Part shown: one piece after another, positions 63,701 through 64,000 of the stretch
Layout of the letters: every line of letters begins with the position of its first letter
Position numbering within the stretch: the stretch's first letter is position 1
Notes under the pieces: model-generated
Databases searched by the model: none
Seen by the model: the letters and a program-made list of their open reading frames with translations, nothing else
What the model was told of the DNA's origin: nothing
Source: Verrucomicrobiia bacterium
GTDB taxonomy: Bacteria > Verrucomicrobiota > Verrucomicrobiia > Limisphaerales > UBA9464
NCBI GenBank assembly: GCA_019634635.1
Contig: JAHCBB010000003.1
Coordinates: 124,001 to 188,000 of the forward strand
DNA length: 64,000 nt
Reading direction: 5' to 3'
Program-made: the position numbers and the translations under genes

Positions 63701-64000
63701 GTGACCGGTGGTGAGCTGCAATTTCATCTTCAGAAGTCCGTCGTGGTGGTGGCCTGCCTGCTGGCGGCGCTGATGGTCGGATTGTTCCTCGCGAGCGCCC
63801 CGGTCCTTCTGATCGCCGCGGTCTTCGGCGTCGGCTGGCTCTTGACCCTGCCGTATCACGCCACGCTGGCGATGGTGATCGGGATCGTCACGCTGAATTC
63901 GGCGTTGATCATCCCGGGGATCGCCGGGCGCCCCTTCGTCTGGGAACTTGCGGCGGCTCTCGGGTGGACCGGAGTGATCATCACCCTGGCCCTGCGACGG
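63701..64000 (+). CDS. O-antigen-ligase-like membrane protein (partial)
   Basis: A GTG at 63701 opens a frame that runs off the right edge (100 codons). It is highly hydrophobic (SVVVVACLLAALMVGLFLAS, VLLIAAVFGVGWLLTLPY, TLAMVIGIVTLNSALIIPGI) with several predicted helices. Position after the GT2 gene and helix pattern suggest an O-antigen ligase or polymerase-like protein, but the diagnostic loop is outside the window. Confidence 0.6.
   Translation, partial: MTGGELQFHLQKSVVVVACLLAALMVGLFLASAPVLLIAAVFGVGWLLTLPYHATLAMVIGIVTLNSALIIPGIAGRPFVWELAAALGWTGVIITLALRR

Overview
The window looks like one contiguous piece of a high-GC chromosome from a Verrucomicrobiota bacterium, most likely of the Limisphaerales/Pedosphaerales type. 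This is an inference from gene content: a pseudopilin with the N-terminal [19 protein letters not shown] core and a C-terminal H-X9-DG motif, multihaem c-type cytochromes carrying PA14 domains, a planctomycete-type cytochrome (PSCyt1), DUF6797/sugar-dehydrogenase-like beta-propellers, Tat-exported Gfo/Idh/MocA oxidoreductases, a PmoA/DUF6807 protein and very large secreted proteins with lectin and Ig-like repeats. No rRNA, tRNA, CRISPR array, transposase or phage gene was found.

Layout. 1-8.4 kb: an exported redox and carbohydrate module on both strands (propeller protein running off the left edge, five-haem PA14 cytochrome, DUF3313 lipoprotein, HisC, DUF6797 propeller). 8.4-9.6 kb: a decayed YefM/YoeB toxin-antitoxin pair flanked by a 34-bp direct repeat. 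9.6-19 kb: TrmO, an aldehyde dehydrogenase, a repeat cluster, a pseudopilin with a small membrane partner, an unusual LuxR-type regulator, a Rieske oxygenase plus FAD-dependent demethylase-like pair, and an ARPP-1 protein. 19-25.2 kb: PurA and UppS, a 2OG-Fe(II) oxygenase-like protein, a Gfo/Idh/MocA protein with a DUF6807 protein, then MoaD-MoaE. 25.2-25.9 kb: an array of composite long repeats between two convergent genes. 25.9-31.8 kb: a 1945-residue secreted mosaic protein. 31.9-37.1 kb: a polysaccharide region with three overlapping methyltransferase genes, a GT4 glycosyltransferase, an SxtJ-like membrane protein and signal peptidase I. 37.1-43.6 kb: FG-GAP/cytochrome protein, a membrane-anchored GrpE-like protein, a PSCyt1 cytochrome, a VTC-DUF4956-HlyD operon and a ferredoxin. 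43.7-52.8 kb: lytic transglycosylase, FUN14-like protein, ExoIII, a second five-haem PA14 cytochrome, tandem 165-bp repeats, small envelope proteins and a beta-lactamase-like/NamZ fusion. 53-55.5 kb: an AbiEii-like nucleotidyltransferase with a small partner and a second Gfo/Idh/MocA protein. 55.6-58.8 kb: a second large secreted protein. 59-64 kb: MgtE and a second polysaccharide cluster (methyltransferase, WecB, GT2, an O-antigen-ligase-like protein cut by the right edge).

How it fits together. Most genes serve the envelope and periplasm: exported oxidases and cytochromes, sugar-modifying enzymes, surface polysaccharide synthesis, and peptidoglycan turnover and recycling. Three things deserve attention. 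First, a dispersed repeat family of roughly 80-110 bp recurs at six or more intergenic loci in both orientations. Second, a three-fold 11-bp direct repeat resembling a Pho box sits just upstream of the polyphosphate-polymerase-type operon. Third, several genes have unusual architectures: a membrane-tethered GrpE domain, a regulator combining an integrase-arm-like segment with a degenerate receiver and a LuxR domain, and cytochromes with a permuted PA14/haem order.
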